In this document: one piece after another, positions 26,660 to 40,132 of the stretch
Position numbering within the stretch: the stretch's first letter is position 1
Layout: every line of letters starts with the position of its first letter
Source of the DNA: Ailanthus altissimus
Taxonomy: Eukaryota; Streptophyta; Magnoliopsida; Sapindales; Simaroubaceae
Direction: 5' to 3'
Assembly (NCBI GenBank): GCA_946807835.1
Contig: OX327699.1
Coordinates: forward strand, 19,146,014-19,210,013
Length of the DNA: 64,000 nt
Translations under genes and position numbers: made by a program
Notes under the pieces: model-generated
What the model saw: only the letters and a program-made list of their open reading frames with translations
Databases searched by the model: none
What the model was told of the DNA's origin: nothing

Positions 26660-28832
26660 TAAAAGTGCGTTGTGCGTAGAGTGAGTGTGTATATTTTTTA
26701 ATTTTTAATTTATACATCATATGCATAAATATGCAGTAAAAAATAAACAAACATCTCATTAGGCTAATGAAATATTAGAGAACTCACCCTCAAAATGTAC
26801 TTTGCACAATTTTAATCTAAAATACAATACAATTCTTCAAACTAAAAGGATAACTTCCCATTCATACCAAAATATTTTATACTGAAGTAATTATTACTTC
26901 TCAAAAATCTTTCGAACTTCATAATTATTTTATGAGTTATTAACTTACATACCAATTACTTATGAAATCACCATTTCACAACAATATTAGCAGCCCATTT
27001 AATCCAATTATAAATCAGGTTATAGCCTAATAGGTGACAATTTAATTTATCAATTCATTTAAATAACACCACCTCTTGCTTAGGTAAAGCATGACAAAGA
27101 TATGCTTTTAATCATTTTGAATTGCTGCCAACACATGCTAATTTAATAGCCACTCGAAAATAATTCACGTTAGCACAAGTAAAAGGCATGGCAAATGAAA
27201 ACAAAGATAATGCTTAACAAATATTTGGCCGAAACTTTCATTTGCAACAAATGAAAAAAAAAATTCATTTAGCCATTAATTGTTTACATAAAAGTGCCAA
27301 TTAAATAATGCCTCAAATGCTTAATTCATTTCATTTTCAAATGAATTTTGGTTTATAAATTCTTATAAGTAAAATACTAATTACACCCCTTTAATTAATT
27401 ATAATTATTAACACTTAATAAATAAATAAATAGGTCAATAAAATTATATCATATGTCATGCTTTAATAAATTAATGGTAAAAAATATGACATTTAATTAA
27501 AGGGATAAAGTGACAAGTACACTTAACGAGATTTCAGACTTAATACTTAAATTTTATGATCTTTTTAAAAGACCTTAAAATAATTCTAATTTTTTGAGAA
27601 CTTCCTAGATTGAACTATTCAATCTGGTGTGTTACCCCTGTGCACAACGAGTATGCTTTATATAGTGAGACTCCCAAGATTCATACCCGTTTTGTCTTAT
27701 GAAACTCTTTTGTAAGTCCATAAACAATGCCTCACATACACATTATAGAAACAGCAAAACAACGTGTTGAATCATACAAGTTGAGGTTAATACATATTCG
27801 TATAATCTCTCCGTTATTTATATCCTGGAAGAACGGAGACAAAGATCATCATCGCCAAGTTTTCATATGCTCAACTCTAAAACTTATCTTTAGATTCATA
27901 TTCCCTTAAACAATATCCGCAAATACTTTTGCGATATTATTTCTTACACAAGAAAAAAAAAATTTGAGTGAATTACTTATGACCATAAGATTTTTTGGAA
28001 CACAATCCAAGAACATTTGGATATACTATTCACCCATATGAGTTGACAGATCCTATATCTACACTCACCAGACTCCATAAGTATCGGACAATATACAGCG
28101 ACACTTAGCGATCAGACCATGAACGTTCTCTGATATATGTGGAACCTAAATATGGTGGATCACTTACAAGTCCACCGTAGTGCTCAGGTCTAAGGACTAT
28201 GAATACTACTCAACTCAAAAGGATCATCCATTAACAGCTTTATAGGATGTCTATTAGAGATCTTAATTAAGTTTGTTCAGTACTCAATCCTCACTGAATA
28301 CCTGCATGTCTATACGAGCTTCCACTAATCTCATGGTTTGCTAAGACTAACCATTTGAATCATTCACATATAGACATACATTAATCCATATTAAATAAGG
28401 TTTCCACTTATAAACCCACATCAGTAAAAGTAGATTGGGAACATAACGTCTGAAAATATACTTGCACAATTATATTTCTTAGCATACTTTGCAACCTTTT
28501 ACAACTATGTTATTACTAGTATACCCTTGGGTTTTTGTTCTATTTCAAACAAGGCTCTAACTTTTTAGATTTCGCTGACTCTTATAACCTGCTAACCTTT
28601 AGTAGTGCTAACTTTTAGCATTTATAACTCTCAATGTAGCAACTCTTAGCACTGATCCAAACTCTTTTGAATCAGATTTGAACTCCTTCAGATCATACAA
28701 TTTATGAAATGTTATAAGCATCTTACCATATATTATTAATATTAACAAATTTAATCAAAATATTTAATGTATAAATATTAAACAATTAATATTCATACAA
28801 TTTAAAATGGCACGTAAGCACCAATTTCAACA
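26660..28832 (-). repeat. 5' LTR of the old copia element
   Basis: About 2173 bp and collinear with 19947-22198 throughout, with scattered substitutions and small indels. On the minus strand it starts TGTTGAAATTGG at the right end. Confidence 0.87.
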
Positions 28833-29422
28833 AGGATAGTAGGTCAATTCTAACCTAATCATAGGGTTTTTGTTTTTGGTTGGACCTAACCTAGTTCATG
28901 GAGATCCGACTTAAAACTTGACCCATCTGAATTTAACCCAAAATTGAACCTATTTTTGGACCATTAGCAGCGTTGTAACCCAACAACCTTAGAGCCACTC
29001 TAGTGTATAAGGAAGACTAAAATTTTCTATCGTGGGCATTTTGTTTTTTGTTTCTTTATACTATTTATTTTATATTTTAAAATAAACTAATTAAAATAAT
29101 ATGTTGCCAAAGTAATCTTTGTTGTATAAATTTTTTTTAAAGATATTAAGATGAATATATTTATTGTTTATGAAAAAAAATCAATAATCAACTTAAGAAA
29201 GATTATTTTTTGGCCAAACAATAGACATATTTGTGGTAATAAATGTGTAGTAATGATCAGATTTTTTATGTACGCAATAAAGTCAGTCTAAAGAAAGACT
29301 TATTGTTGGCATGATTTATTATTAATATTTGATTATGACATTGAAAGTACCACTAAAAATTAAATATAAATGTTATTCTTGATATATTGTGATAGAGTCC
29401 ATCTTTATATCTTTACTTATGT
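28833..29422. other. Intergenic spacer between two retroelements
   Basis: About 590 bp of AT-rich sequence. I see no gene or repeat structure in it. Confidence 0.5.
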
Positions 29423-29427
29423 TATAC

Positions 29428-32208
29428 TGTCACGCCCTAAACCAAAAAGATCTGAAACATGACATAACTTACTTTCATTCAATAATGTGCACTCATAAAT
29501 AATATTGCATAAAATTTTAAACTTTAATTCAACATAGGAATCCTTAGCAAGTTGCTATTAAGTTCAACACTAAAATCAAATATTAACCTAAAATATAAAC
29601 ATAAATATTTATTGACAATATTTAAACATTTATTTCAATTTTTTAAAATTATAACAATTGAATTATGACTGGAGCAATTAGTAAACCGAAGATACGCAGA
29701 GTTTTCTCAGAGATTAACACTCTACTACGTCACCAGTAGCAACTTTGTTACCGAAAACCCATAATATATTCATTGTAAATTTTTACTTAAAATCAACCCA
29801 TAACCACGCTCAATAAAATAATACATAAGTATTTATTCAATAGGAACAAATCAAATATCTTAAACCACGTGTCCCCAAATGAAACACTCAGCAACCTAGC
29901 AATTTAGGGAACCCAAAGGACTACAGAGACCTTGCCAAATCCGCTAAGCACACATGTACCTTATTTACCTGAAATCACTATAAACTATAATGAGTATAAA
30001 ACTCAATAAGCATACTAGTTTTTCATATATCAAAATACAAATACATATATATATATACATAATGCGTATGTATGATATACCGTGAATAAATCAAAATTAT
30101 AATCTTATCAAATCACATGTCAGGTAAGCGCTTACACATTCTTTCAAAATACATAATAGGAATACTATCATTCAACTACTACTTAATAGGACTTCCATAT
30201 CACATATTACATAATGAGCCAAATGTCACTTGTAGGTGACATACCGTATAAGAGTAATAGTATAAGTGAGGTTTTAAATTACATATATATAATGCTCATG
30301 CCCGAAGGTAAAAGCCAAACCCTCACCCTGATCATCAGTGAGTCCTCTCACATACACCAATACGCCACTACACGAATGTAATGACTCACTCTTTCTTTAA
30401 GTACCAATAGGATCCTCCCTACATACGGAACACATAACATATACCAATCCCAAAGGAAATGCCACACATAAAGGCTCCACAAATAATATAAAATGCCTAC
30501 TAAGTCAACAGTGAGTTCAAGCATCCTCAAAACACAAAATATTTCTCATGGACATATTATACTTCAAAAGCTCTCTTTGTTAAACACATTTCATTTTGAA
30601 AGCTCACTTTCAAAAACACATATATGTCATGTATGTCCATGCTCATATTCATAAACACATGTCTTCACATTTCATATCAAAATACACTTTGACATAACAT
30701 AAACATATTCTTAACCACATTTACAAAATCATACATAACAATTACTATATTTATTGTGATTTTAGTAAAAATTTTAGTATATTTACCTCTTAGCACTTTC
30801 AGTTACAAGGCTTAAATCTCCTTAACCTATCAATGGAGATTAGTCCTTTCACGAGCCTCAACATTCATACAAAACACTTTAAATAACTTAAAAAATTACA
30901 CATATTGCACTTATCACATCGAAGTGGTCTAATTACTTGGTTTCTCAAAATCTGTCATTCTGACTACTTAAGAAAATTGATGTCCAATTACTCCAAAATT
31001 AGAATATATCATTCTTGACTCATATATCCTTCTTATGTATGAATATTATATCATAATTTCTACACAATCCATTCCATAAACACCATCAAATCCAAACTAT
31101 TATCCTGACAAGATCAAGTATTTACTGAACAGTATTCAATTTCTCAATTTTATAAAATCATATACTAACTCAAAAATTATAAAAATACCATAGAATTACT
31201 TTTGACATATATCTAAATCCATGATAAATATTTTCCTTCAAAATTACAACCAAAAATATTTTAAAACTATTTTATTCTATAACTTTAAAAATATGTTAAT
31301 TAAATATTGCAATGAGCTGACACTCTTTAGAAAATCATAACAATTTAACCATATTGATCTAAATTTTTAATTCTGAGTATATCATATTAGACATATAAAC
31401 TTATCATATCCCATAAATTCGTAATTTTTGAAGATCATTCAACAGACTAAAAATTATTTGTCACTGTATCATACTGTTAACATAGAAAATTTTCAGAATT
31501 TCAAGGTCATTTTAGTAAATTTACTATAAATTCAATTTCTGAAAATTTTAATCGATTCAAAGTCTCAAATAATTCTAGACATGTCTAATTTTATATATTC
31601 AAAATCCAAAATCAAAATCAAAGTACAACAATTTATAAAATTTTTGGATTAAGAGACTATCAAGAAGAAATTCTACAATTCATCATTATTTATCAAGCTA
31701 TCTACATAAATCATCATCAATTCTAAAAATATCTTATAAAATTCACATCAAATCCTCAATTGTACATATTTTCAAAAATCAAAACTTAAAGAAATTAACA
31801 CCAAGAAACTAAGAAAATGTTATAATATACCTCTTAAAGCTTAAATTTCAACTTTCTTCTTCATTTTCTCTTTCTCTCCCCTTTATTTCTCTCTTTTCTC
31901 ACTCTAAAAGAGGTGGATCAACCAAAATGAGTGAATTAGGGTTTCAAATATGTATTTTTATACTAAGAGTCTAATTTTTAATATTTACAAATTAGCCCCT
32001 AAAACTTTTAAAGTATTACAATTTGGTCCCTAAAATAATTCTAAAGTCTTGCAAATAAATCCAATATTAATAGTAGGTCCTTAATCTATACAAACACTAC
32101 TAATAATAATAAATAAATCAAGTATCACCCACATATAAATAAAATATGTATATTTATATATATATATAAATATTTATTCTTACCGTTTGTGGATAAGTGG
32201 TTACTGCA
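29428..32208 (-). mobile_element. Solo LTR of the gypsy family, minus strand
   Basis: This 2781 bp copy is the reverse complement of the LTR at 3289-6069. It runs from TGTCACGCCC (29428) to GGTTACTGCA (32208), so on its own strand it starts TG and ends CA. Perfect 5 bp target duplications TATAC lie at 29423-29427 and 32209-32213. No internal region is present, so it arose by LTR-LTR recombination. Confidence 0.93.
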
Positions 32209-32213
32209 TATAC

Positions 32214-33755
32214 GTATATTCTTTAGATCATGACATAATTATTAATTCTGAACTTATTGTCTTAATGTATATTCTCTATTCAGTTTCTACTTTTGCGTTT
32301 TTTATATCTGCAAATATAAATTCCACCCATGTGCTTAACGACATAGACTTTAAGAATTTGAAAGAGAACATTATAATTATTTTTGATTGTCTGGATCTTG
32401 ACCTTGCATTTCAGATATAATGACCTCGTGCTCTCACTTATCCAAGTTCCACTGAGGATACAAGAGACTTAGAGAAGTGAGATCTTTCTAATCGCATGTG
32501 TCATATGATTATGAAACATGTCATTCTGAAAATAATTAGGGGCACTATTTATGAGGAGGAAAATGCTAAAACATGCATTAAAAAAATTAAAAAAAATGTT
32601 TTGCTAAAAACAAAAAGGCTGAAACAAGTATACTACTGGCTAATCTTGTTTCAATTAGGTATAAAGAAAAAAGAATGTAAGGGAGTACATCATAGAGATA
32701 TCTAATTTTGCTTCCAAATTAAGCCACTAAAATTAGAGTTGTCTGATGACTTGCTGATGCATATGGTTCTGATTTTTTTTTACACAATACAGTCAATTTA
32801 AAGTGAGTTACAACACCAAAAATGATAAATAAACTCTTAATGAGTCCATTTCATATTATGTGTAAGAAGAAGAAATATTAAAATGACAAAAGATTGAAAA
32901 TATTCATCTAGCAAGCACTTCGCAATATAAGGTTACTAACTAAAAAAAAGAAATAAAAAAGGGATAAAATAAAGGATGTTGGAATAAGGACTTACAAGAT
33001 GTTTTTCCATACATTCTGCATTCAGTTCTAACTATTTATGCACCTTCTAATCAACCTAAACAACATATATGGATCCCTTCACCCCTTTTATTATTACTAA
33101 TGAAATATCCTTCACTATTTTATCAAAAATGGAATGAAATGATCTTGTTTTGTTTCTTAATTTAAAATAAATGTCTAGCAGCTTCTTTTACTTCCTCGGT
33201 TTGCTTGGCTTGATTCGTAGTTCTGCCTACATCCCCTGGTTTCCATTATACTCAGTCATCTTTGATAGGCATTCAGTGTTCTTATGGAGGAGCTATATTA
33301 GAAAGAGAATAGAAAGGGCCTTAAAAAATAGCAAAGTTGCACATAATAAGGTGCTAAAAAAATAAGATACGGTAAATACTTATTTCTTACTCAAGAAGAA
33401 GGACTGTCCTAAATATGCCAAATGCCATATTAAGAAAGGTATGCTTCTAAATTTTATTTGTTCTAAAGTTAATTTATTTTTTGTACCTAAACATACTTGG
33501 TAGGTATATATATATGCAACTACTCACGTAAGTGTGTCTATGCAGTGTTGTCTGAAGAGTAAGTTACCAATTAATGCTAAAAGATTCATCTATGTGAGAA
33601 ACAACACCACAGCTCATGTACATGCCATATGATTGTTTAGATTACAATTAGAGGTTGGTTTGTTATTTTGATTTAGATGAGACTTATTAAATACCGTTAT
33701 TTAGATGAAATTTAATATATGTTTCTAGTTTGAACAAATGTGAATATTTTTATTT
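32214..33755. other. Intergenic, AT-rich
   Basis: No recognisable gene. A 64-codon frame at 33171-33365 and a 77-codon frame at 32187-32420 match nothing I know and look like chance frames. Some of this could be 5' sequence of the copia remnant to the right. Confidence 0.45.
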
Positions 33756-33759
33756 ATTT

Positions 33760-35855
33760 GAAAATAATAAATTTAGTCTTTATTAAAATTTAAATTTTGT
33801 TGGTATTGGTTCTCTGATTGATAATCTTTATAAATTTAATACCCATGCATCTTTTAGTGAATTCTTGCATGCTACTAAATGTGGTATAAAACGAAAGTTA
33901 ACAGAAAAAAATTTCATCATGTTATGGTACAAGTGTTTAAAACATATCTCTAATCGAAAAATTAAAAAACTTGTATTAGACAAGATTCTTGATTATTTTA
34001 ACTTAACAAATTTTAAGCCCGTGTTAAGTGCATTAAGGGAAAACAGGCAAATAATAAAAAACAAATAGGTGCCAAGCGTCTTAGAACTAATACATACTTA
34101 TATTTATAGACCATTCCTTACGACTTCTTAAAATGACCAATAATATTTGTTATGTTCATTGACGACTATTTTTATTACGGGTACATTTACTTGATTCATG
34201 AGAAGTCTTAATCTCTGGACATGTTTAAAGTTTTCAAAGCTGAAGTTGAAAATCAACTTGACAATAAAATTAAAGTTGTCAAAGCTAACCATCGTGAAGA
34301 ATATTATGACAGATATGACGAATCAGGTGAACAACATCTATGGTCTTTTGTGAAATTTCTAAAAGAATATGACATCGTCCCACAATACACAATGCTTAAA
34401 AAACTAAGCATGAATTGTGTTATTAAGAGATAAAATCTATCGCTTAAAGACATTATAAAAAGTATGATTAGTTATTTTTCTTTACTTAAAACACTCCAAG
34501 GAGAAGCACTAAAGACAATAGTTTATATCCTCAATAAAGTTTCAAGTAAATTAGTATTTAAAATCCTATACGAGTTACGAACTAACAACAAGCTTAGTAT
34601 TTGACACTTGCATGTTTGAAGTTATTTAGCTTAGGCTAGGCCTTATATACCCAATGAAAAAAATTGGACTCAAGAACAAACAGTTGCTATTTTGTAAAAT
34701 ACTTTAAAAGATTGAGGAGTTTCAAGTTTTATGTTTCCTCGAGTAGATCTTTTTTCGAGACAGGCAATGCTAAGTTTCTTAAGGATGTTGAATTTGAGGG
34801 AATATAAAGTTAGAGATATTTTCTTTGAAAATGAATTTATTTCTCTTCCTATAACTATTATTGAAAATGATCACGCCTTTTTTTTTTTTTTACATTATTT
34901 ATGATATAAATTTGAAAATATTAGACAATATATAGGAAGCCTTGATTCAAAATGAAGAATTTGCTTCTATTCATGAAGAGCAATCTCAAAAACTTTAAGA
35001 ACAAATGACATTGAGAATGTCCATTAAAAAAAAGAGAAAAGTGTGATTTTAGATGATTATGTCATTTATCTCTAAAAATATGAGTTTGATGTGGGACTAA
35101 AAAATGATCCAATCAATTTTAGTTAAGCCAAATAAAATTTTAATTCTCATAAATGGATTGAGGCCATTAAATGTGAGATGAAATTCATGAAAGTTAATGA
35201 TATTTGAGATCTTGTCAAGTTACTTAAAAAAGTATGAAACTCATTATTTGCAAATAGTTATTTAAGATCAAGAGGGATTCAAAAAGTAATATTGAGAGAT
35301 ATAAAACGTGTCTTGTTGCCAAGAATTTCACTCAGCACAAAGTCATTGATTACAAAGAAATTTTGTTTTCAATATCAATGAAATATTCTTTTAGAATCAT
35401 TATAACACTTGTAGCTCATTTTTTATTTAGAGTAAACATCAAATATATGTAAAGACTGCGTTTTTCAATAGTGATATTGATAAAACAATATATATAGTGT
35501 AACCAGAAAATTTTATGTTTAGAGATTCAAAAAATGTGATCTACAAATTAAAAAAAGTCCATCTACAATCTTAAGCAAATATTCCGTCAATAGTATCATA
35601 AGTTTTATTAAGATTATTACTTTATTTAACTTTGAAGAAAATACAGTTAATAAATATATATATCACAAATTCTGGAAGAATAAGTTTATTTTTTTAATTT
35701 TATATATTAATGACATATTACTAATAAACAGCTATATAAGCATATTATATGAAATAAAATGATTTCTATTAAAGAATTTTGAAATAAAAAATCTTAGAAA
35801 TACATTTTTTTTGTATTATGAATATAAATTCATCGAGTCGTGCTTTATTGTATAC
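33760..35855 (+). pseudogene. Decayed copia pol (GAG-pre-integrase, integrase, RT)
   Basis: A copia remnant read on the plus strand with several stops. A GAG-pre-integrase region is readable at 33820-34070 (MLWYKCLKHIS, where WHKRLGHIS is usual). The integrase core spans about 34160-34440 (FIDDYFYYGYIYLIHEKS, then EYYDRYDESGEQ). The integrase C-terminal and linker region runs about 34440-34880. The RT N-terminal part follows from about 35150 (WIEAIKCEMKFMKVND). Later RT pieces occur at about 35500-35810. LTRs were not identified on either side. It is not functional. Confidence 0.82.
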
Positions 35856-35863
35856 CCTTTTTT

Positions 35864-36030
35864 TTTAGAGCTGGTCATTTAATTTCTAAACTTATTTCAT
35901 AAATTTTTAACTTAAAAGTATCTGTATTTAAAACGAAATTCGTAACTGATTGAGTTGTTTCAAGTTTCGAAGAATCAAATCTAGTAAGTGTCGTGTCCAA
36001 TATCAGTTGATTGTGCAATTCGAGATTGAA
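35864..36030 (+). repeat. Dispersed repeat, copy 2
   Basis: Matches 18766-18935. It lies directly after the last readable RT piece, so it may mark a truncation or insertion border of the copia remnant. Confidence 0.6.
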
Positions 36031-36638
36031 CTCCTAAGAATAAAATCGTACTTAAAAGGAAGTGAAGTCTTTCAAACTTGGAAGCCACAATTTATGTGAA
36101 ATGATCTAAGCAAATTCATTGTATTAGTTTAATAATTAAAGAATGAGAAATGAATGCACGGTAGTAGAAAGTGGGTCACCATTAAAAACCAATTTTCATA
36201 CATATAATTCGCATTGTCGATGATGTAAACAATCCACAGCGTGAGCACCATTCTTTTCATTTCGGATATAAGCGAACAGGAGATAGAGGTAGCATGTGGA
36301 ATCAATTCGCAGAAAATCAAGGGATGAACAACATGCATCTTCATCTCTTTGCTTTGTTTTGGGATAAAAACAGTATTTTTCAATATGTGTCAAATTTGGT
36401 ACCATTCTTATCTCATCTAGCAAAAGCAAGTTTTCACATTATTAGAAACTACTATTTCTAAGGATGGAGGAAACATTTTGGGTGGGATGCTTTTTATGCA
36501 AATTGATACGTATACGTTGACTAGAAGAGAAAGTGAGCACCGAGCACTGAGCACCGAGCACCGTTCTTTACATTATGGGTCATAACGTATCCCATGTGGC
36601 ACAAAAGGTAATTCACACTACAAAAGGAAATTCACAAT

Positions 36639-36641
<3 letters not shown>

Positions 36642-36679
<38 letters not shown>
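36642..36679. repeat. TA dinucleotide microsatellite
   Basis: About 19 uninterrupted TA units. Confidence 0.95.
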
Positions 36680-36682
<3 letters not shown>

Positions 36683-37032
36683 CAGCGGCAGAACAGTATG
36701 ATTGCCACTTAGTTTATGAAATAATTTCAACAATTATTTAGCCATCTATCTGTTTTCATCGAAACCATTTCAGGATTGAAAACAAGCTTTGGGAGCGCTC
36801 ACGTAAAAGATAACAATGATGAGCATCCTCGATCCTTTTATTTTGCGGTCCTAGCTAGCTAGCTAGCTAAGCCAGGTTACCTTGACGGGATTCTCTCGTT
36901 GATTATCCTTATTGATTATTTGGTTCTCCAATTAGGTGAATTTTGAATGATAATAGCATCAAGGTTAAAATATAATAGGAAGACAACAAATAGAAGTATT
37001 TCATTGTGCTCATTTTATAGCTCAAGAATGGC

Positions 37033-37092
37033 GTGGCATAGATCTTATAAGAGAGTGTTAGGGTGGCATAGATCTTATAAGAGAGTGTTAGG
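37033..37092. repeat. 30 bp perfect tandem duplication
   Basis: Two consecutive copies of a 30 bp unit beginning GTGGCATAGATCTTATAAG, identical as read. Confidence 0.9.
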
Positions 37093-38616
37093 GAACGAAA
37101 GATTATGTAGTGTGAGAAGTTGATTGAAAATCACTTTGAAATAAGTTTAGGATCAAGTTAAATGAGTAGGAGATATATGAAAAAGAATAGAGGCGAGAAG
37201 ACTTGGGAAGTATAGCACAGCAATGCGGCGCCTAAGTTAGACCAGCACTACAACGTTGACGCAACTAATGACCCTTAAGAATCCTAAGTTATTTAGGATA
37301 CTTTATTTTATTTTTACTCAAGTTAGAGTTTATCTTAGATGTCTATAACCTATATAAAGGCTTATTTTGATTTGAAAAAATAAATAAAAACCCTAAAAAA
37401 ATGAAAGAGAGAATAATTGTTGTGATTCATTCCTTTAGTGAAAAAAGTTCTTTGTAATCTTTATTAATCTTATAAAAAATTATGCTTTATAATTACTTTT
37501 ATGATTCAATCATAAGAAAATAAATTTTGATTTGTTGTGGATATAAAAAATTATCCAACCACGCAATTTGCTTATGTGCTTTCTTTTATTCTTACTAGTC
37601 TTATTGCTTTCAATTACTTGTTGTATCGTCATACTTGTGTGAATCATTTCCACCCGCAACATATAGGTTAGCTTTAAACTTCGGACTCTACCAATATATA
37701 ATGGTTATACAAACATTGATTATTTGAACATCATGTTTCATATGACTATTAAATGTGAAATTAGATATTAAAATATAACTTATATATATTGATCTATGAC
37801 TAATATGATGCATTCATACGTATGATCATCTTCTCTAATTATTTCTCATTAAGGAATAGGATATGATGTTTTCATCCATACCCCATTAAATCTAATATTA
37901 TTTAAGAATTAATTATAAACAAAGAAGAAAAATGCACCAACATAATTTGCCTCTAAATGAATAAAACATATCTTCTATAATTAAAAGAACATTCTTGTGT
38001 TACCGTTTGAAAGTTACAATGTGTTCCAAACATTTTTACTTTAGCTTCATCGTAGTAAAATTCATGTAAGTTCAAATTTTAGATAGAAGGTTAAATATGG
38101 CTGGACGTGGCTAGCATTTAGCATACAGCATACAAAATGTCACGGGCCTTTTAAAAATCGTGCCGTCTTAGACGCATTGGTTGCTAAGTAGCCAAAAAGT
38201 CACACAAAGAATAGAAAAACACGCACACCAAATATTTGCAAGAATACTCTCTATATTGTTGAAAAAACCACAAGCTATGAGATGAATTATACAAATGAGA
38301 GTCTCTCATTTATATACTAGCGGCCCTATATAATCGATGACTGAGATCTAAATGATTTAACGGTGTACATATAAGATGAAAAAATATGCTCTGAAATATT
38401 CCTAAATGTCATCACATATTTTATGAAATATTCCTTTCATAATTAAGGTGAACAACCTTAATAACTCGCGGGTCAAACTCGGTTCTCCATTCTAAATAGC
38501 GGACCTTTTAAAAATTTCGATCTACGTAACGCTCTATAGTTCAGGAGACTTCCAACAAGCCTAATCCTGTACCAAACACTTAAAAAAATGCTTGAAAGCA
38601 CTTAAAGTGTGACAAA

Positions 38617-40132
38617 AAGCTTAGCTTTAAACAAAGTCAATCGAGTCCCTCAGCTCATATCCACTATTTCCTCATCAATCCTCTCCCACGGGAAAAATTG
38701 AATAAGTGATCCCAACACAAACCCAACCATTTTCAAGCTCAGACCCTCCCCAGGGCACCCTCTTCTCCCAGACCTAAATGACATCTCTAGCTCCTTCTAC
38801 TCCCTCAAATCTCACGGGTTTGAACTTGGTTGGATCCGCCCAAAACTTTGGGTCATTTTGTATAGCCCACAAGTTCACATACAACGTTGTCCCTTTTGGT
38901 ATGCGAAAACCGCCAATCGTACACTCGTCTGATGATTCATGAGGTATTAGAAGTGGAGATGGCGGATACATACGCATAGTCTCATTGATGATGCAGTGGA
39001 GGTAAGGCAGCTGAACTAAATCTGATTCAAGAATCAGACGATCATGTCCCACATGGATGTCAATTTCCTTTTGCGCTTTCTCAAGGGCTTCTGGATTGTT
39101 AAGTAAGAGTGAGAGCGCCCACTCTATAGCATTCACCGTAGTATCTGTTCCTGCCAATAACATCACCTATACAAGAAATGAAACATTCATTATATCTACT
39201 TAGTAATTAAATTAATAATTTCAATTTACGTTCATTATGGATCTTACAAGCATGAGGCCTTTGATGATCTCGTCTGTATAGTACTCAGGTTCTGATACTT
39301 GCAGCGCCAACAAAACATCAATCAACGTCTTCTTTCTCTCAGCATCACTATAATCGGAGCTCATCCTTCTTCTGTGCTGTCCTATCAAACCCTGAATGAA
39401 CTCATCTCTCTTTCTCTGACACTCCATCAGCATGTTCTCAAGCTTCTTGGACCTAAACCACGGCAAAAAATCTCCAATACATGTTGTGGCAGCCAACTTA
39501 AATGTCTCCTCATGTATCTCCTTAAACCTCTTTGCCTCCTCAATCTCTGCAACATCGTCACCGTAATACCGTTTTCCAGCAATCATCCTCATCATGATGT
39601 TCAGTGTTTGCTCAAAAAACTTTGGTCGCAATTCAACAGGCTGGTCTTGATTATCTAATAGCTTGCGGATCAATAACTTGACCTCATCAACACGTATACT
39701 ATATAGCATTTGGAGGCGAGAAGTTGATAAGATTTCAAGGGATGAGATTCTTCTGAGGTTTCGCCAGTGGTCACCGTATGAAGCCCAAGAAAGGATAGTA
39801 TAATTGTAACCAAGAATCTTTCCAATGGTCAACCAAGGGCGGTTGGCAAAGATGACGTCGTTTTTGGATAAACAATCTTCTGCTGCTGATGGCGATGAGA
39901 CTAGGAGGACTTTCCGAGATCCAAAAAGAAGGAAGACTATGGGGCCGTGTTGTATTGAGATTTTGCCCAGAGTCCTGTAGATGGGTTGCTTCAGGAGATA
40001 GAGATGGCCTGCTATGGGAAGTGAAGGGAAAGGACTTGGTGGGAGGTTTCGGAGTTTGTTTAAGAAGTGGATTATTGTTGCATAAAAAGCTAAGAACAAT
40101 GGAAAGTAGAAGAAGAAGTAACAGAAGGCCAT
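38617..40132 (-). pseudogene. CYP81-like cytochrome P450, copy A, frameshifted
   Basis: CYP81 enzymes are ER-anchored, heme-thiolate mono-oxygenases of plant specialised metabolism. Exon 1 (40132-39248, 295 codons) is open. It has an N-terminal membrane anchor, a proline-rich hinge ([10 protein letters not shown]) and the C-helix motif WRNLRR. Exon 2 starts at 39166 after a GT-AG intron and shows AGTDTT (oxygen-binding helix I), ETMR (ExxR) and PVRF in place of PERF. Near 38786 the frame breaks. Compared with copy B, 14 bp are missing just before the heme loop, so the frame hits a stop at 38774-38776. The cysteine loop (SGRRGCPG) survives only in another frame. A further stop follows VDMS near 38655. 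It is very probably non-functional. An assembly error could mimic one lesion but hardly both. Confidence 0.87.

Larger units (their letters stand above)
19947..28832 (-). mobile_element. Old full-length Ty1/copia element, 8.9 kb, minus strand
   Basis: Two direct LTRs of about 2.2 kb (19947-22198 and 26660-28832) flank about 4.46 kb of interior with a decayed copia pol read on the minus strand. A primer site lies inside the right LTR and a purine tract beside the left one. The flanking pentamers GGGAC (19942-19946) and AGGAT (28833-28837) differ by two transitions of the C-to-T kind, which fits a target duplication altered by methyl-cytosine decay. The LTRs differ at many positions, so the insertion is old. 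Confidence 0.85.
36031..38616. other. Intergenic with microsatellite, tandem duplication and an LTR-like stretch
   Basis: No gene is recognised. It contains a TA microsatellite (36642-36679), an AGCT tetramer run (about 36854-36870) and a 30 bp tandem duplication (37033-37092). It also has a short GC-richer block near 37205-37270 and a TATATAAAG box near 37350, followed by a TC/A-rich stretch that could be part of an old LTR. The right end is the 3' flank of P450 copy A. Confidence 0.45.

Noticed and set aside
33171..33365. 64-codon plus-strand frame with a hydrophobic N-terminus
   Set aside because: It looks mildly protein-like but matches no family I know, and it is isolated in repeat-rich DNA, so I did not call it a gene.
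36851..36872. AGCTAGCTAGCTAGCT run as a possible regulatory site
   Set aside because: It is a simple short tetramer repeat with no associated gene start.
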